From Neotamlana nanhaiensis (GTDB lineage Bacteria > Bacteroidota > Bacteroidia > Flavobacteriales > Flavobacteriaceae): DNA of 64,000 nt. Made by a program: the position numbers and the translations under genes. The notes beneath the pieces are model-generated. The model did no database searches. It was given only the letters and a program-made list of their open reading frames with translations, and was not told the DNA's origin. Positions 62,563-64,000 of the stretch are shown piece after piece; positions within the stretch are counted from its first letter, which is position 1, and each line of letters starts with the position of its first letter. Where the stretch lies: contig NZ_JTDV01000005.1 of assembly GCF_000943555.1 (NCBI RefSeq), forward strand, positions 310,001 through 374,000. Direction: 5' to 3'.

Positions 62563-64000
62563 ATGCAAAAATTAACTTTTTTTATTTTATTACTAAGTAC
62601 AAGCATATTGCTTGCACAACAAACCACAAAATCACAACCTTATTTCGTTGATGGCGAAGCCCAAGTGGTTGAAGCTTTTAGCGAGCCTTCAAAATGGATT
62701 CGTCACGATTTATTTGTTGAAACCACTTTCGATTCTGACAAAGATGGCAATCTAGACCGTGTTCATGTTGATGTAACACGCCCTTACCAAACCGAAACCG
62801 ATGGTTTAAAACTTCCTGTTATTTATGAATCTAGTCCTTATTATGCGGGTGTTGCTCCCGATGTTGAAGGCGGCTTTTGGAACGTAAATATAGAATTAGG
62901 TGAAATGGCCGAAGAGCGCGTACACGCTCCTGTAACAAGAATTGGCGAACGCCCAATAATTTCTAATTCGCAAATTAAAACTTGGGTACCTCGTGGTTAT
63001 ATTGTGGTACACTCGTCATCTCCAGGCACTGGTTTATCTCAAGGTTCTCCAACTGTTGGTGGTAAAAACGAATCGTTAGCTCCAAAAGCAGTTATCGATT
63101 GGCTAAACGGTCGTGCCAAAGGTTACACCGAAGCCGTTGGTGGCGAAGAAGTAAAAGCGTACTGGACTACTGGAAAAGTAGGTATGACGGGAACTTCATA
63201 TAATGGTACATTACCACTTGCTGCAGCTACAACGGGAGTAAAAGGTCTTGAAGTAATTATTCCTGTGGCTCCAAACACATCATATTACCACTATTACCGT
63301 TCTAACGGATTAGTACGTTCTCCTGGAGGTTATTTAGGTGAAGATATTGATGTATTATACGATTTTATCCACAGTGGCGACGAATCAAAACGTGCCAGCA
63401 ATAACGCTCGTGTTAGAGATACCGAAATGAAAAATGGTATGGACAGAATTACTGGCGATTACAACGATTTCTGGGCAGGTCGCGATTATTTAAACCAGAT
63501 GGATGATATGAAAGCGGCGTTATTAATGTCGCATGGTTTTAACGATTGGAATGTCATGCCAGAACACAGCTATCGTATTTATAAAAAAGCCAAAGAAATG
63601 GGCTTAGAAACAGCTATTTATTACCATCAGTTTGGTCATGGCGGTCCGCCACCATTAAGCATGATGAACAAATGGTTTACACATTATTTATTCGATGTTG
63701 ATAATGATATTGAAAACGAAACAAACAAAGCATTTATAGTCCGCGAAAGCGATAAAATGGAAGATCCAACCGCTTACAAAGATTATCCAAACCCAGATGC
63801 TAAACCTGTTACATTTCATTTAACAAAAGGTGCTCCAAATACAGGTGGTCTAGTAACTAAAACACCTGCTAAACAGGGCTCAGAAACATTAATTGACAAT
63901 TACTCATTTAACGGTGAGGCTTTAGCTAAAGCGGAGATTACAGAGCATCGTTTAATTTATGTAACTCCAAAATTAACCAAGGCAGTTCATATTTCGGGCG
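62563..64000 (+). CDS. Secreted S15 Xaa-Pro dipeptidyl-peptidase, 3' end beyond the window
   Basis: The frame is open from the ATG at 62563 to the window edge (479 codons seen). It starts with a signal peptide (FILLLSTSILLAQ) and shows an S15/CocE-type alpha/beta hydrolase: VHVDVTRPYQTE, VIYESSPYYAG, the nucleophile in GMTGTSYNGTLPLAAA, the Asp in SHGFNDWNVMPEHS and the His in YYHQFGHGG. It removes Xaa-Pro dipeptides from peptide N-termini in the periplasm or outside. The C-terminal jelly-roll domain begins near the end of the visible part (KPVTFHLTKGAP). It follows the NTF2-like gene after 18 nt. Confidence 0.92.
   Translation, partial: MQKLTFFILLLSTSILLAQQTTKSQPYFVDGEAQVVEAFSEPSKWIRHDLFVETTFDSDKDGNLDRVHVDVTRPYQTETDGLKLPVIYESSPYYAGVAPDVEGGFWNVNIELGEMAEERVHAPVTRIGERPIISNSQIKTWVPRGYIVVHSSSPGTGLSQGSPTVGGKNESLAPKAVIDWLNGRAKGYTEAVGGEEVKAYWTTGKVGMTGTSYNGTLPLAAATTGVKGLEVIIPVAPNTSYYHYYRSNGLVRSPGGYLGEDIDVLYDFIHSGDESKRASNNARVRDTEMKNGMDRITGDYNDFWAGRDYLNQMDDMKAALLMSHGFNDWNVMPEHSYRIYKKAKEMGLETAIYYHQFGHGGPPPLSMMNKWFTHYLFDVDNDIENETNKAFIVRESDKMEDPTAYKDYPNPDAKPVTFHLTKGAPNTGGLVTKTPAKQGSETLIDNYSFNGEALAKAEITEHRLIYVTPKLTKAVHISG

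Overview
This 64 kb window looks like ordinary chromosome from a marine-type member of the Flavobacteriaceae (phylum Bacteroidota). The evidence is the low GC content, three proteins with C-terminal type IX secretion (T9SS) sorting domains, many signal-peptide lipoproteins, the flavobacterial families DUF6452 and DUF6048, a YtxJ bacillithiol-system protein, and Bacteroidota promoter boxes (TAnnTTTG) just upstream of several genes. No rRNA, tRNA, CRISPR array, transposase or prophage module was found. Coding density is high and most genes are housekeeping or metabolic.

Layout. 1-2.8 kb: a T9SS surface protein and two small membrane proteins. 2.8-8.7 kb: ornithine aminotransferase, a structured non-coding gap, the rlmD-DUF6452-DUF6048 operon and glyA. 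8.8-15.4 kb: fumarylacetoacetase, an unknown lipoprotein, a minus-strand set of ytxJ, a broken gamma-glutamylcyclotransferase and a long RluA-type pseudouridine synthase, then a secreted tail-collar protein with a T9SS protein. 15.5-19.2 kb: clpB and deoC. 19.2-23.9 kb: a tightly packed 5-oxoproline operon (DUF2891 lipoprotein, NRAMP-fold transporter, pxpA, pxpB, pxpC). 24-27 kb: an unknown exported protein, a gene-poor stretch, and the YifB/ComM ATPase.

27.1-31.2 kb: a five-gene operon of lipoprotein, membrane protein, NarL-type histidine kinase, response regulator and SLC13 transporter. 31-40 kb: an FdhF/YdeP molybdopterin oxidoreductase, a YheT hydrolase, a TPR histidine kinase/LytTR pair, and a T9SS leucine-rich-repeat protein built from 480-bp tandem repeats. 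40-48.5 kb: adenine deaminase, tilS, pabB, aldose epimerase, a ParE-type toxin-antitoxin pair, a DEAD-box-like helicase and an S1/P1 nuclease. 48.6-58 kb: a PD-(D/E)XK nuclease, a GH63-like glucosidase, a beta-lactamase-fold serine hydrolase, an orphan ExbB/TolQ-like protein, a second LytS/LytTR pair and a stand-alone RelA/SpoT-type synthetase. 58-64 kb: lpdA, an S41 protease, smpB, an NTF2-like protein and the first part of a secreted S15 X-Pro dipeptidyl-peptidase that runs off the window.

The points most worth a second look are: the NRAMP-fold transporter in the 5-oxoprolinase operon, which lacks the metal-binding residues of its family; the lone RelA/SpoT-domain and PD-(D/E)XK genes, which have the look of accessory or defence genes; the Sec-exported phage-collar-like protein next to a T9SS protein; an in-frame stop that splits the cyclotransferase; and several families of short intergenic inverted repeats, one of which supplies the stop codon of tilS. 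I did not find a clearly new multi-gene system. The closest candidates are the 5-oxoproline operon and the 27-31 kb signalling/transport operon.
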